The translations under genes were made by a program, and so were the position numbers. A stretch of DNA of 64,000 nucleotides from Anaerolineales bacterium. Its GTDB lineage: Bacteria; Chloroflexota; Anaerolineae; Anaerolineales; Villigracilaceae. This document shows positions 16,060 to 25,022 of the stretch, piece after piece. The DNA lies in assembly GCA_016744335.1 (NCBI GenBank), contig JADGEO010000001.1, positions 178,740 to 242,739 on the forward strand, in the 5' to 3' direction. Every line of letters begins with the position of its first letter. Position 1 is the first letter of the stretch. A model generated the notes under the pieces. The model did not search any database, was not told the origin of the DNA, and was given only the letters and a program-made list of their open reading frames with translations.

Positions 16060-17229
16060 ATGTCTGAAAAAATGTCTACATTCCAAAAAGTTTTACTTTC
16101 TATATTAAGCATCGGCATCATTATTTTATGCGTACTCGTACTTAGTAGTGGTTATAAACTTTGGCAAAAACCATTAGGACCCGCACTAGAATTACCCAAA
16201 AATACTTTTGCCCCCCACTCAGAACTTCCCGCAACATGGACTCCTGAAGCAAACGCGACCCATGCCCCCGGATACTCCGCTACAGGAACGCCACCGCCCC
16301 CTACAGTTGCCCCCACACAAATTACACTCTGCGGGGGCCCGCCTACAATGACTATTCTCGCTATTGGCTCTGACCAACGTGGCGACATCTATAATTATGG
16401 GCTAGGCGATGTGATACGGCTTGTGCGTGTTGATTTTGTCACCCCCCGCGTCACCATCATGTCGTTTCCACGTGACCTCTACGTTGAAATCCCTGGTATC
16501 TCAGACCACTATGGCATCACACACGGAAAAATAAATCAGGCTTATCTCTACGGCAACACAGGCTTTGGGTACTATGATGGCGAAGATCTCGGGCCAGGAT
16601 TAATGGCTCGCACATTGGCGCATAATTTTGGCGCACAACCCGATAATTACATCGCCGTTAATATGCAAACTTTTGTAAAAATAGTCAATGCAGTAGATGG
16701 CGTTATTGTCGATTTACCCGAAACAATTGACGGACGTGCAGACGACCAACCCAACCGCTCTGACCTTATCTTTTACTCAGGAAAACATCGTCTTAACGGT
16801 AAACAAGCCTTACAATTGGCACGCCTTCGCCCAGAAGGCACATTTAAACGCACTACAGCCCAAAACGAAGTCCTTTGCGCCCTCTACGATAGGCTACTTA
16901 GTCCCAAAGTCATTGATGGCATTCCCGAAATTCTCGCCTCCTTTGAAGACAGAGTCCAAACCGATCTCAGCCCCGCACAAATCAGCCAACTTGCCTGTCT
17001 AGGCACACAACTCGAAGGCTCTGATATTATCTTTTATAATTGGTCAGAAGATATATTCAACGGGACAAGAATAGACGACCCAGTTCTAGGCTACACTTTT
17101 ATTTTAGAAACAAATTTTGCCCTTATAAGGGATTATGTAGACGCCTTCTCGCGTGGCTATTGGCTTGGGAAGGAATCTTCACCATCTACTGGCAGTGATG
17201 ATATTGCCCCTAAATCCTTCTGCGACTAA
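16060..17229 (+). CDS. LCP-family (LytR-CpsA-Psr) glycopolymer transferase
   Basis: A 389-residue protein with a short cytosolic start, a membrane helix at about residues 10-32, a Pro/Thr/Ala linker, and an extracellular LCP domain. Family landmarks are Thr-Ile-Leu-Ala-Ile-Gly-Ser-Asp, the catalytic-region Ser-Phe-Pro-Arg-Asp-Leu-Tyr, Lys-Ile-Asn-Gln-Ala-Tyr, and Ala-Arg-Leu-Arg-Pro-Glu. LCP enzymes attach polyprenyl-linked glycopolymers to the wall, which fits the polysaccharide genes further right. Only five bases separate it from rsmA, so the two are probably co-transcribed. Confidence 0.93.
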   Translation: MSEKMSTFQKVLLSILSIGIIILCVLVLSSGYKLWQKPLGPALELPKNTFAPHSELPATWTPEANATHAPGYSATGTPPPPTVAPTQITLCGGPPTMTILAIGSDQRGDIYNYGLGDVIRLVRVDFVTPRVTIMSFPRDLYVEIPGISDHYGITHGKINQAYLYGNTGFGYYDGEDLGPGLMARTLAHNFGAQPDNYIAVNMQTFVKIVNAVDGVIVDLPETIDGRADDQPNRSDLIFYSGKHRLNGKQALQLARLRPEGTFKRTTAQNEVLCALYDRLLSPKVIDGIPEILASFEDRVQTDLSPAQISQLACLGTQLEGSDIIFYNWSEDIFNGTRIDDPVLGYTFILETNFALIRDYVDAFSRGYWLGKESSPSTGSDDIAPKSFCD

Positions 17230-17234
17230 CACCT

Positions 17235-18101
17235 ATGCCATCTTCAACACCTCCCCCCCTCAATACCGCTAACCTGCTAGAAAAATACGGTCTGCGTCCT
17301 AAGAAAAAGCTAGGTCAAAATTTTCTTCAAGACCCAAATATCCTTGAGAAAATTGTAGCCATCGCTGATGTGAACGAGAAAGATACCGTCTTAGAAATCG
17401 GTCCTGGTCTCGGCAGTTTAACGCGCCATATCGCAGAAAAAGCTGAGAAAGTTATTGCTGTTGAAATAGATAAAAACATCATCCCGCCATTGCGCGCCTC
17501 CCTTTCTGGCTACCCCAATGCAACTATCATAGAAGGCGATATGCTCAAAATCACGCCTTCTGAAATTATTAACACATCTGAATATCTTGTTGTTGCCAAT
17601 ATCCCCTACTATATTACTTCTGCTCTTTTACGTCATCTCATAGAGAATAAACCACGCCCCAAACGCATGGTCTTAACTATTCAAAAAGAAGTCGCCAAGC
17701 GCATCTGTACGCCAGAAGGTAAAAAAATGAGCTTGCTCGCACTAAGCATTCAAGTCTATGGGAAGCCAGAGATTGCAGCAGAAATTCCAGCTGGCGCATT
17801 TTACCCCCCCCCCAAAGTTGATTCGGCAGTCATCTGCATTGCTCTCTACAAAGATGCGCGTATACCAGCGCACTTGCTAGATGATTTTTTCCATCTCGCT
17901 AAAGCTGGTTTTAGCCAAAAACGCAAAACATTACGCAACTCTCTTGCTGGAGGTTTGCGCCGCCCAACTACTGAAATAAAAAAACTCCTTGAGAGAGCTG
18001 ATATTGACCCACGCAGACGGGCTGAAACACTAAATTTGGATGAATGGGGAATTTTGAGTAAAACATGGCACAAAAACACCGCCGCCAAAAGCGACAGCTA
18101 G
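17235..18101 (+). CDS. rsmA: 16S rRNA (adenine1518-N6/adenine1519-N6)-dimethyltransferase
   Basis: A 288-residue KsgA methyltransferase that dimethylates two adjacent adenines in helix 45 of 16S rRNA. The SAM-binding loop is Glu-Ile-Gly-Pro-Gly-Leu-Gly-Ser-Leu-Thr, the catalytic motif is Asn-Ile-Pro-Tyr, and the C-terminal Phe-Tyr-Pro-Pro-Pro-Lys-Val-Asp-Ser is present. The last is encoded partly by a run of ten C residues near 17804-17813, a possible mutational hot spot. The gene is full length. Confidence 0.95.
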   Translation: MPSSTPPPLNTANLLEKYGLRPKKKLGQNFLQDPNILEKIVAIADVNEKDTVLEIGPGLGSLTRHIAEKAEKVIAVEIDKNIIPPLRASLSGYPNATIIEGDMLKITPSEIINTSEYLVVANIPYYITSALLRHLIENKPRPKRMVLTIQKEVAKRICTPEGKKMSLLALSIQVYGKPEIAAEIPAGAFYPPPKVDSAVICIALYKDARIPAHLLDDFFHLAKAGFSQKRKTLRNSLAGGLRRPTTEIKKLLERADIDPRRRAETLNLDEWGILSKTWHKNTAAKSDS

Positions 18102-18118
18102 AACACAAAGAAAGAAAA

Positions 18119-18862
18119 TTATTCTATGCGAGCGGCGCGCCCTTTTGCCCGCAAATCACGATACCCCCAACGCACTAACCAAATCCTAAAAGCGGCTTCA
18201 AGTTGTATTTTGAAAGACATTTTTGATTTTCCCCATTGTCGGTCGGCAAAATAAATTGGGACTTCGCCGAAACGATACCCTAAACTATATGCCATATATG
18301 CCATTTCTACAAGAAAAACATAGCCACTCGATTGAATACGATTAAGGGGCATACCTTCTAACGTTTCTCTACGCCAAAGCCGATAACCCGTTGTCACATC
18401 TCGTAACTTAAAACCTAAAATAGTACGTGCGTAAAAGTTACCAAACGCTGAAAGTGCCTTTCTCCAGCGGTGCCAGTTCGCATCGACACGTCCGCCAGGT
18501 ACATAGCGAGAGCCAAGAACCACATCTCTGGTTTTCAACATTTCCGCCATATCTACCAATCTTGCCGGGTCATGGGAAAAGTCCGCATCCATTTGAGCAA
18601 TAGCATCTGTATCCGTAGCGAGCGCAAGTTCAATGCCAGATAAATACGCAGTTCGCAAACCTAGCTTTCCTTCACGATGTAAAACTTCTACGCGGTCAGG
18701 GTAATCAGCCGATAAAGTATCCGCAATCTCCCCCGTGCCATCAGGGCTATTATCATCTACAATTAAAAGGCGAAGATTAAGGTTTAAAGAAAATAAAGCG
18801 GAAACCAATTTGGGTAGGTTCTCCGCTTCATTGTAGGTAGGAATAATGATTGTGATATGCAA
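18119..18862 (-). CDS. Polyprenol-phosphate hexose synthase, GT2 family (DPM1-like)
   Basis: A 247-residue cytosolic glycosyltransferase like dolichol-phosphate mannose synthase: Ile-Pro-Thr-Tyr-Asn-Glu at the start, Val-Asp-Asp-Asn-Ser-Pro-Asp-Gly-Thr, the metal motif Asp-Ala-Asp-Phe-Ser-His-Asp-Pro, Ser-Arg-Tyr-Val-Pro-Gly-Gly and Arg-Gln-Trp-Gly-Lys-Ser. It has no membrane anchor. TTG at 18860-18862 is chosen as start because it places the first beta strand at the N-terminus; the ATG at 18929-18931 would add 23 residues that overlap the response-regulator gene in another frame. It would make polyprenyl-phosphate sugars for envelope glycosylation. Confidence 0.88.
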   Translation of the reverse strand: MHITIIIPTYNEAENLPKLVSALFSLNLNLRLLIVDDNSPDGTGEIADTLSADYPDRVEVLHREGKLGLRTAYLSGIELALATDTDAIAQMDADFSHDPARLVDMAEMLKTRDVVLGSRYVPGGRVDANWHRWRKALSAFGNFYARTILGFKLRDVTTGYRLWRRETLEGMPLNRIQSSGYVFLVEMAYMAYSLGYRFGEVPIYFADRQWGKSKMSFKIQLEAAFRIWLVRWGYRDLRAKGRAARIE

Positions 18863-18869
18863 TTTTTCT

Positions 18870-19724
18870 CTATTTCTGCAAACGAGAAAATTCTTCTCTG
18901 ATTTCAGCAGAACTTTTGAATTTCTCAGCACAAGATAAAATCTGAACGGTTTTTATAGCAAGGCGATTAGACCAATCAACGGCTTCATCTCTATCGCGAA
19001 TGGGGTAGAAATAATCAAGAGATTGCTCCAAGCGATTAACAATGCGATCTGATAAAGTTGAGGTGGTATCTGGTGAAAGAACAAGCACAAACTCCGATGC
19101 TGTCACATGCCCCAAGAAATCACTTGCTCCACCAACTTCTTGCATTGCGTTACGAATCATCAAACTAACCGCTCGCAAAACATCGTCAGAAGCAACAAAT
19201 CCATAAAGATCTCGAAATGCTTCAAGATTCTCTAAAGAAACAAAAAGAAGAGCCATATTGCTTTTTTGAAGGCACTCTTCAAGGCGTTCATCTACCAACG
19301 TTCCTTCTGGAAGTCCACTAACGGGATTAGTTAAAGAGTCTTGGCTCACACGCTCAAGCGAGTTACGAACACGCAAACGAAGCTCCTGAACATCAAAGGG
19401 CTTGGTTATATAATCATCTGCCCCCAATTCTAAGCCACGCAAACGATCTGCTCGATCTCGTTTTTCAGTTAGGAAAATAATAGGAATTTCTTTTGTACGT
19501 CTATCTTCTCGTAAACGGCGAGCAACCTCATAACCATCAATATCAGGAAGTCGAATATCAAGAATGATTAAATCTGGTCGCTTACTAATAGCCGTGCGAA
19601 CACCGTCTTCACCCCAATTAACAACAAAGACCTCGTAGCCTTGAACGCCAAAGTAAGCATTTAGCATTTCGGCTATATCGAGGTCATCTTCAACAATCAG
19701 GATTTTGAATTTTTTGTCTGCCAC
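18870..19724 (-). CDS. Response regulator: receiver domain with degenerate GGDEF-like output
   Basis: A 284-residue protein. Residues 1-122 are a receiver domain with Asp12-Asp13-type acidic pocket, phosphoacceptor Asp56 (Ile-Leu-Asp-Ile-Arg) and Lys in Ile-Thr-Lys-Pro-Phe. Residues about 128-284 follow the diguanylate-cyclase fold, but the signature is Thr-Ala-Ser-Glu-Phe instead of GG[DE]EF, so it probably does not make c-di-GMP and may bind nucleotide or a partner. It is third in the Roadblock/V4R/receiver set, with short gaps. Confidence 0.88.
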   Translation of the reverse strand: MADKKFKILIVEDDLDIAEMLNAYFGVQGYEVFVVNWGEDGVRTAISKRPDLIILDIRLPDIDGYEVARRLREDRRTKEIPIIFLTEKRDRADRLRGLELGADDYITKPFDVQELRLRVRNSLERVSQDSLTNPVSGLPEGTLVDERLEECLQKSNMALLFVSLENLEAFRDLYGFVASDDVLRAVSLMIRNAMQEVGGASDFLGHVTASEFVLVLSPDTTSTLSDRIVNRLEQSLDYFYPIRDRDEAVDWSNRLAIKTVQILSCAEKFKSSAEIREEFSRLQK

Positions 19725-19739
19725 AGTGAGTCCTTATTT

Positions 19740-20378
19740 TTAAGAGGCTAAGGGTTCTTTTTGAATCACAAATTCACATACTTCATCACCCATAGCATGA
19801 CAACGCGATTCGTTCACACGGAATTCACTGCCACCTGATATCCATTTAAGCCCTTCTTGAAGAAGGCCTGTGCTAAAAAAGCAAACTGGTTTATCTGAGC
19901 CTGTGCGTCCCCAACAAACGGGGCACTTATGAATAGTATAAACAAACTCGGCATCTTTCTCTTCAACGGTGCTGTGTTGGTCGCTAACTTGTGTAAATAT
20001 CTTAGCCATTGCAGGGAGACCAATGCGAAGCTTTGCCTGTAAAGGGAGTACTTTAAAAGCTAAATCACCAACACCTGCTAATGCACCAAAATCTTTAAGT
20101 GCGTCAGAGAAAGTTGCCCTTCCTGCACGAAGTGCTAAACCACGCCCCCCGCGAGGACCATACATATCTTCTAACGCAACTCCTAGTGCAGAAAACTCAA
20201 TAAAATCGAATTCTTTTTTTAAGTCATCTGCCGGATAATCGTCAATATAATGGGATAAACCCGCTAGGTTCAGGATGGCATTGAGACCATTCCTGCCCAT
20301 AACATCTTCTAAAGCTCTAATTGCAATCAAGCCAAATTTATTAGGGTAATACAAACCACTTTTTTCAAGAGGACTCAT
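19740..20378 (-). CDS. V4R-domain (4-vinyl reductase) signalling protein
   Basis: A 212-residue soluble protein. The C-terminal third has the V4R signature Glu-Ser-Arg-Cys-His-Ala-Met-Gly-Asp-Glu-Val-Cys-Glu-Phe and a preceding Cys-Pro-Val-Cys-Trp pair, residues that in this family bind metal or a small ligand. The N-terminal part is helical (Tyr-Tyr-Pro-Asn-Lys-Phe-Gly-Leu). It ends 15 bases before the response regulator and starts 11 bases after the Roadblock gene, so all three should be co-expressed. A sensory role is an inference from the domain and the operon. Confidence 0.88.
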   Translation of the reverse strand: MSPLEKSGLYYPNKFGLIAIRALEDVMGRNGLNAILNLAGLSHYIDDYPADDLKKEFDFIEFSALGVALEDMYGPRGGRGLALRAGRATFSDALKDFGALAGVGDLAFKVLPLQAKLRIGLPAMAKIFTQVSDQHSTVEEKDAEFVYTIHKCPVCWGRTGSDKPVCFFSTGLLQEGLKWISGGSEFRVNESRCHAMGDEVCEFVIQKEPLAS

Positions 20379-20389
20379 GCTGTCTCCAG

Positions 20390-20761
20390 TTATATCAATT
20401 TTTCTAAGTCTTCAACTGCACGTCGCATATCGAGGAAAATTAGTCCTAGCTTGGCTTTTTGACTTGCCAAAACTGTTAACACTGCTTCCTCTCCAATTGA
20501 CATCAGAACAACAAAGCCATTTTCGCCCTTAATATGGACTTGTTCTAAGCCCCCGCGCCCCAATTCGCTAGCAATACGCTCGCCCAATGAAAGCATTGCG
20601 GCGGACATCGCTGATACGCGATCTTCTTCAATTTCCTGCGGTAATGCAGATGCTATGCTCAACCCATCCACACTGACTATCGCCGATGCTTCAATATCAG
20701 GGGAAGACACTTGCATTTCTCGCAGGCGGTCAACCATTTGTTTTGTACGTGACTGAGACAA
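20390..20761 (-). CDS. Roadblock/LC7-domain protein
   Basis: A 123-residue protein made of one Roadblock/LC7 domain: the opening helix Met-Val-Asp-Arg-Leu-Arg-Glu-Met, central strand Ala-Ile-Val-Ser-Val-Asp-Gly-Leu-Ser-Ile-Ala-Ser, a long Ser-Leu-Gly-Glu-Arg-Ile-Ala helix and Leu-Thr-Val-Leu-Ala closing strand. In bacteria such proteins often act with small Ras-like GTPases (MglA/MglB); no GTPase gene is seen here, so this one may partner with the V4R and receiver proteins. It is the first gene of that operon. Confidence 0.92.
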   Translation of the reverse strand: MSQSRTKQMVDRLREMQVSSPDIEASAIVSVDGLSIASALPQEIEEDRVSAMSAAMLSLGERIASELGRGGLEQVHIKGENGFVVLMSIGEEAVLTVLASQKAKLGLIFLDMRRAVEDLEKLI

Positions 20762-20861
20762 AGGAACCCTCCAGATTTCAATAATTTAATGTTTTTTGGC
20801 TATTTTTCTTCCGTGAATTATACACCCTTAAAATTTAGCACAGGGGGGGGAATGTGTCAAG

Positions 20862-20903
20862 TTGACAAAGAGAAAAAAACAACTAAAGCAATAGTTTTGT
20901 CAA
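20862..20903. promoter_or_regulatory. Inverted repeat upstream of the relA/spoT gene
   Basis: TTGACAAA and its exact complement TTTGTCAA are separated by 26 A-rich bases, between the divergent Roadblock operon and the (p)ppGpp synthetase gene. It could be a regulator site acting on either side. A TATAAT-like box at 20962-20967 may serve the rightward gene. Confidence 0.35.
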
Positions 20904-21006
20904 ATTCTGCCTTTGTTCTAAGCAATAAAAGTTGCCTAGAGTTAGCGGTAAAAAAACACCCTATAATTCCTTTGACTTATGCACAGCTTAGGTTAAAATA
21001 GGAAGT

Positions 21007-23259
21007 ATGAAAAGCTCTCTTACTGCAGTTACTATTGAGAAACTATTAGAGCAACTCCCCGCCTACTATAACCTAACCGACAGGGAATTGATTCAACGCG
21101 CTTATGCTGTGGCTGAGGAGGCACACCGCCCACAAAAACGTGCTTCAGGAGAGCCTTATGTGATTCACTGCCTAGCTGTGGCTTCAATTTTGGCTGAGTT
21201 ACAAGTACCGCCTGTTGCTATTGCCGCGGGCTTACTTCACGACACGGTAGAAGATACGGAAATCACACTCTCTGATTTACAAGAAATGTTTGGTGGTGAA
21301 ATCACTAATCTAGTAGACGGGGTTACGAAGCTGACCAATTTGCCGCGTGTTTCGAGAGATGACCAGCTCTTCTCCGAATCAGATGTTGGGGAGGAGCTAT
21401 CAAGCAGAAACACGCGTGGGACAGATGAGTCCGATTATCCTGCCCCTGCACTTTTAGGCCAAACGCCCGACATGGCATCGGAGACTTTACGCAAAACCTT
21501 CCTTGCGATGGATAATGATATCCGCGTTGTGCTTATCAAACTGGCTGATCGCCTGCATAATATGCGCACTCTCGGTTTTATGCCCGACCACAAACGCAAG
21601 CGCATCGCAAAGCAAACGCTTGAAATTTTTGCCCCTCTTGCCAACAGAATGGGCATTTGGCAAATCAAGTGGGAGTTAGAAGACCTGAGCTTTCGCTATA
21701 CAAACCCTGAAGAATACAAAGAAATTGCATCACATTTAACCACTCGTCGCAAAGAGCGCGAGGATGAAATAAAACAAATAGTTAAAGAACTTGAAGAAAC
21801 GCTCATCGAGCAAAAGATTAATGCAAGTGTGTCGGGCCGCCCTAAGCATATTTATTCAATTTATCGCAAGATGAAGCGAAAAAGCCAGCCTTTTGAAATG
21901 ATGCGCGATGTACGTGCGGTGCGCGTTCTTGTCCCCGATATCCCTGATTGCTACTCTGCTTTAGGCTTAATTCACACCCATTGCCGCCCCCTTCCCAATG
22001 AATTTGACGATTATATCGCCGCTCCAAAAGACAACCATTATCAATCCTTGCATACAGCTGTAATCCACAGAGATGGAAGACCGCTAGAAATTCAAATTCG
22101 TACCCAAGAGATGCACGATAGCGCAGAGTACGGTATTGCCGCCCATTGGCGATATAAAGAAGGGAATAGTTCCAGCGTTAGTTATAACGAAAGAATTGAC
22201 GATATTCGCCGCATGATGGCATGGACTAAAGACGTTGATGACGCAACAGAATTCGTAGAAAGCATGAAAACAGATGTCTTTCAAGACCGTGTTTATGCTT
22301 TCACCCCTAACGGCGACATCATAGATCTGCCTGCCGGCTCAACACCCATTGATTTTGCCTATCATATTCACACCGAAGTAGGGCATCGTTGCCGTGGCGC
22401 AAAAGTAAACGGAAAACTTGTCTCACTCAGTTACGAAGTAAAAACAGGCGAACAAGTACAAATTTTAACAGCAAAACGGGGTGGACCTAGCCGAGATTGG
22501 CTAAACGCAAACTTAGGTCTGGTAAAAACTCAACGCGCTAAATCAAAAATGCGAGTTTGGTTCCGCAAACAAGATAAGGCACACAATATAGAGCAAGGAC
22601 GTTCACTCCTTGAAAAAGAATTACAACGCGTAGGCGTTAAAGAAAAAACAAACTTTGAGAAACTGGCTCGAGAAATTGGCTATCAAAATACCGAAGAACT
22701 CTCTCTAGCCTTAGGCTTGGGCGATATTTCTATCAATGCCATTCTTCCACAAATCCCCAAAGAAGAAAGTGAAGAAACACTCCCCACTACCCGCGCACCA
22801 GATAGCAGTTCAGAAGCTACAGACGCAATCAAAGTCGTTGGGCTAAAAGGCTTGCTCACCAATATCGCCAAATGCTGTAACCCCACGCAGGGCGATGAAA
22901 TCATAGGCTATATCACACGCGGGCGTGGCGCAAGCATTCACCGCATAGATTGCCCTAATATCCTCGGCACCAAAGACAGAGAACGTCTTGTTCAAGTAAC
23001 TTGGGGAGAACAAGCACGCACTTACCCTGTGCCCATCCGCATCTCTGCCTTCGACCGTAGCGGGCTAATCGGCGATATCACCCACATCCTTTCTAATGAC
23101 AGCATCAACCTAATAGACGCAAAAGTCCGCGTCGCTAAAGGTTTAGCCGATATAAACCTAGAAATTGAAGTGAGAGACATCAAAGAACTCAGCCGCCTAC
23201 TCACCCGCATTGAGAACATCCCCAATGTACTAGAAGCCCAACGAACCAACCCCGGATAA
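21007..23259 (+). CDS. relA: Bifunctional (p)ppGpp synthetase/hydrolase (RelA/SpoT)
   Basis: A 750-residue enzyme of the long RSH type that makes and degrades the stringent-response alarmone. The HD hydrolase site is intact (Leu-Leu-His-Asp-Thr-Val-Glu-Asp-Thr and later Lys-Leu-Ala-Asp-Arg-Leu-His-Asn). The synthetase site has Glu-Ile-Gln-Ile-Arg-Thr. A TGS domain (Val-Tyr-Ala-Phe-Thr-Pro-Asn-Gly) and a C-terminal ACT domain follow. A roughly 35-residue acidic insert between the two HD halves is longer than usual. MoeA starts six bases later. Confidence 0.95.
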   Translation: MKSSLTAVTIEKLLEQLPAYYNLTDRELIQRAYAVAEEAHRPQKRASGEPYVIHCLAVASILAELQVPPVAIAAGLLHDTVEDTEITLSDLQEMFGGEITNLVDGVTKLTNLPRVSRDDQLFSESDVGEELSSRNTRGTDESDYPAPALLGQTPDMASETLRKTFLAMDNDIRVVLIKLADRLHNMRTLGFMPDHKRKRIAKQTLEIFAPLANRMGIWQIKWELEDLSFRYTNPEEYKEIASHLTTRRKEREDEIKQIVKELEETLIEQKINASVSGRPKHIYSIYRKMKRKSQPFEMMRDVRAVRVLVPDIPDCYSALGLIHTHCRPLPNEFDDYIAAPKDNHYQSLHTAVIHRDGRPLEIQIRTQEMHDSAEYGIAAHWRYKEGNSSSVSYNERIDDIRRMMAWTKDVDDATEFVESMKTDVFQDRVYAFTPNGDIIDLPAGSTPIDFAYHIHTEVGHRCRGAKVNGKLVSLSYEVKTGEQVQILTAKRGGPSRDWLNANLGLVKTQRAKSKMRVWFRKQDKAHNIEQGRSLLEKELQRVGVKEKTNFEKLAREIGYQNTEELSLALGLGDISINAILPQIPKEESEETLPTTRAPDSSSEATDAIKVVGLKGLLTNIAKCCNPTQGDEIIGYITRGRGASIHRIDCPNILGTKDRERLVQVTWGEQARTYPVPIRISAFDRSGLIGDITHILSNDSINLIDAKVRVAKGLADINLEIEVRDIKELSRLLTRIENIPNVLEAQRTNPG

Positions 23260-23265
23260 TTAAGA

Positions 23266-24498
23266 ATGACTCTCCTCCCCGTAAATGACGCCCTAGACCG
23301 TATCTTAAAATCATTTTCCCCCCTCGAAAAAACAACCATTTCTTTGGATGAATCTGTCGGACGCGTGCTCGCCGAAGACATTTTTTCAAAAACAGACTTG
23401 CCCCTCTTCGACAACTCATCAATGGACGGATTCGCCCTCCAAGCATCGGACGTGAATTCAGCTTGCGATGCCACGCCAAGCATCTTGCCAGTCGTAGACG
23501 ACATCCCCGCAGGAAAGATGCCCAACAAAGAACTCGGTGCTGGAGAAGCCGCACGAATCATGACCGGCGCGCCCCTCCCCGCCGGCGCAGACGCGGTTGT
23601 CCCCGTAGAAGAAACCGATTTCAACAACCGCGCCCCGGGCACCCCTTTGCCATCAAAAGTAAAAATCTACAAAGCCGCACAACATGGAGCCAATATCCGA
23701 AAGCGTGGTGACGATATTCAACACGGTCAAAGCATCTTGCCGCGCGGGCAACGCCTTCGCGCCCAAGATTTAGGAATGCTCGCTATGCTCGGCATCGCAG
23801 AAGTTCCCGTTTATCGTAAACCACGCGTTGCTCTGCTCTCTAGCGGCGACGAGCTAACGCCCATCGGCGAAACGCTTGCTAAAGGACAAGTTTACGATGT
23901 TAATTCATATACCCTGCGCGCTATGCTCAAATCTGCGGGATGCGAAATTATTCCCCTTGGTGTGGCAAAAGACACCCCAGAATCTGTGCGTGCCGCACTT
24001 AGCAAAGCCAAAGACGCTGACCTAATACTCTCATCGGCTGGTGTTAGTATGGGAGCCTTTGATTTTATAAAAACAATTATCGAAGAAGATGGCAATTTGA
24101 ATTTTTGGCGCATTAATATGCGCCCAGGCAAACCGCTCACCTTTGGGCAATATCATGGCATCCCCTTTATTGGCTTGGCGGGAAATCCCGTTTCAGCATT
24201 TGTGGGCTTTATGGTCTTCGTCCAGCCCGTTATTCGGCAGATGTTGGGGCGAGGCACGCAAGCCAAAAATCACGCGCGTGTGCGGCTCTCCGATCCTATA
24301 AAATCAGATGGCAGAGAGAGCTATCTGCGTGCTTTTGTCTACCGAGAAAACGGTCAACAATATGCCAAATTAACTGGGCATCAAGGCTCAGGCAATCTCT
24401 TTTCGATGGTGCAGGCGAATGCTTTACTGATTATCCCCGCGGGTGTAAAATCGCTGAAAAAAGGAGCTGAGGCAGAGGCTTGGCTTTTAGAAGAGTAG
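23266..24498 (+). CDS. moeA: Molybdopterin molybdenumtransferase
   Basis: A 410-residue MoeA that inserts molybdenum into adenylylated molybdopterin. Visible landmarks are Asp-Asn-Ser-Ser-Met-Asp-Gly-Phe-Ala, Arg-Ile-Met-Thr-Gly-Ala-Pro-Leu-Pro, Ser-Ser-Gly-Asp-Glu-Leu, Ser-Ser-Ala-Gly-Val-Ser-Met-Gly and Met-Arg-Pro-Gly-Lys-Pro. The gene follows relA by six bases. No other Mo-cofactor gene is in the window, so the user of the cofactor is unseen. Codon use is somewhat more GC-rich in its first third than its neighbours. Confidence 0.95.
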   Translation: MTLLPVNDALDRILKSFSPLEKTTISLDESVGRVLAEDIFSKTDLPLFDNSSMDGFALQASDVNSACDATPSILPVVDDIPAGKMPNKELGAGEAARIMTGAPLPAGADAVVPVEETDFNNRAPGTPLPSKVKIYKAAQHGANIRKRGDDIQHGQSILPRGQRLRAQDLGMLAMLGIAEVPVYRKPRVALLSSGDELTPIGETLAKGQVYDVNSYTLRAMLKSAGCEIIPLGVAKDTPESVRAALSKAKDADLILSSAGVSMGAFDFIKTIIEEDGNLNFWRINMRPGKPLTFGQYHGIPFIGLAGNPVSAFVGFMVFVQPVIRQMLGRGTQAKNHARVRLSDPIKSDGRESYLRAFVYRENGQQYAKLTGHQGSGNLFSMVQANALLIIPAGVKSLKKGAEAEAWLLEE

Positions 24499-24573
24499 CC
24501 GCGCACCCTTGCAGTTGCCCAATACCCAATGAAATAGGTACAAGCCCTACCCCCACATAATTTAGGAAACCCT

Positions 24574-24999
24574 ATGAAAAAAAACAATATCATCGCATTA
24601 ATAGCCGCCGTTATCGGCGTATTCGATTCAGCCTACCTAACTTGGATAAAACTGTCTCACAATGAAACACTTTGTGCACCAGGGCTAGGCGATTGCTTCA
24701 CCGTAAATACCAGCAAATACGCAGAACTTTTCGGCATTCCCATTGCCATTTTAGGCATGGCAACCTATTTGTTTATTATCGGCATTTTGATTTTTGAAAA
24801 TCGTATAGATTTACTCAAAGAATACGGCACCCTTGCTCTTTTTGGTATCAGCTTAGTGGGTGTGCTATACTCAATTTACCTGTCCTATCTTGAAGAATTT
24901 GTACTCCACGCTTGGTGCCCTTACTGTATTCTCTCAGCAATTATGATTACCGTTATCTTTGTAATATCTGTTATGCGCCTCAAAAAAGAAGGTCTCTAA
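24574..24999 (+). CDS. Vitamin K epoxide reductase (VKOR)-type disulfide-generating membrane protein
   Basis: A 141-residue protein with four membrane segments. It has the loop cysteines Cys34 and Cys41 and the quinone-side Cys115-Pro-Tyr-Cys118 active site, plus Phe-Gly-Ile-Pro, typical of bacterial VKOR homologues that oxidise thiols outside the membrane and pass electrons to quinone. There is no fused thioredoxin domain, so a separate DsbA-like partner is expected. It lies 24 bases before a small cysteine-containing protein gene. Confidence 0.92.
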   Translation: MKKNNIIALIAAVIGVFDSAYLTWIKLSHNETLCAPGLGDCFTVNTSKYAELFGIPIAILGMATYLFIIGILIFENRIDLLKEYGTLALFGISLVGVLYSIYLSYLEEFVLHAWCPYCILSAIMITVIFVISVMRLKKEGL

Positions 25000-25022
25000 G
25001 AAAAACTCAAAAGGAAAACCTC

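Noticed and set aside
18863..18931. Upstream ATG for the GT2 gene at 18931
   Set aside because: Would add 23 residues reading through the end of the response-regulator gene; TTG 18862 fits the family start.
20391..20761. MglB-like partner with MglA
   Set aside because: A Roadblock domain is present but no Ras-like GTPase gene is found next to it.
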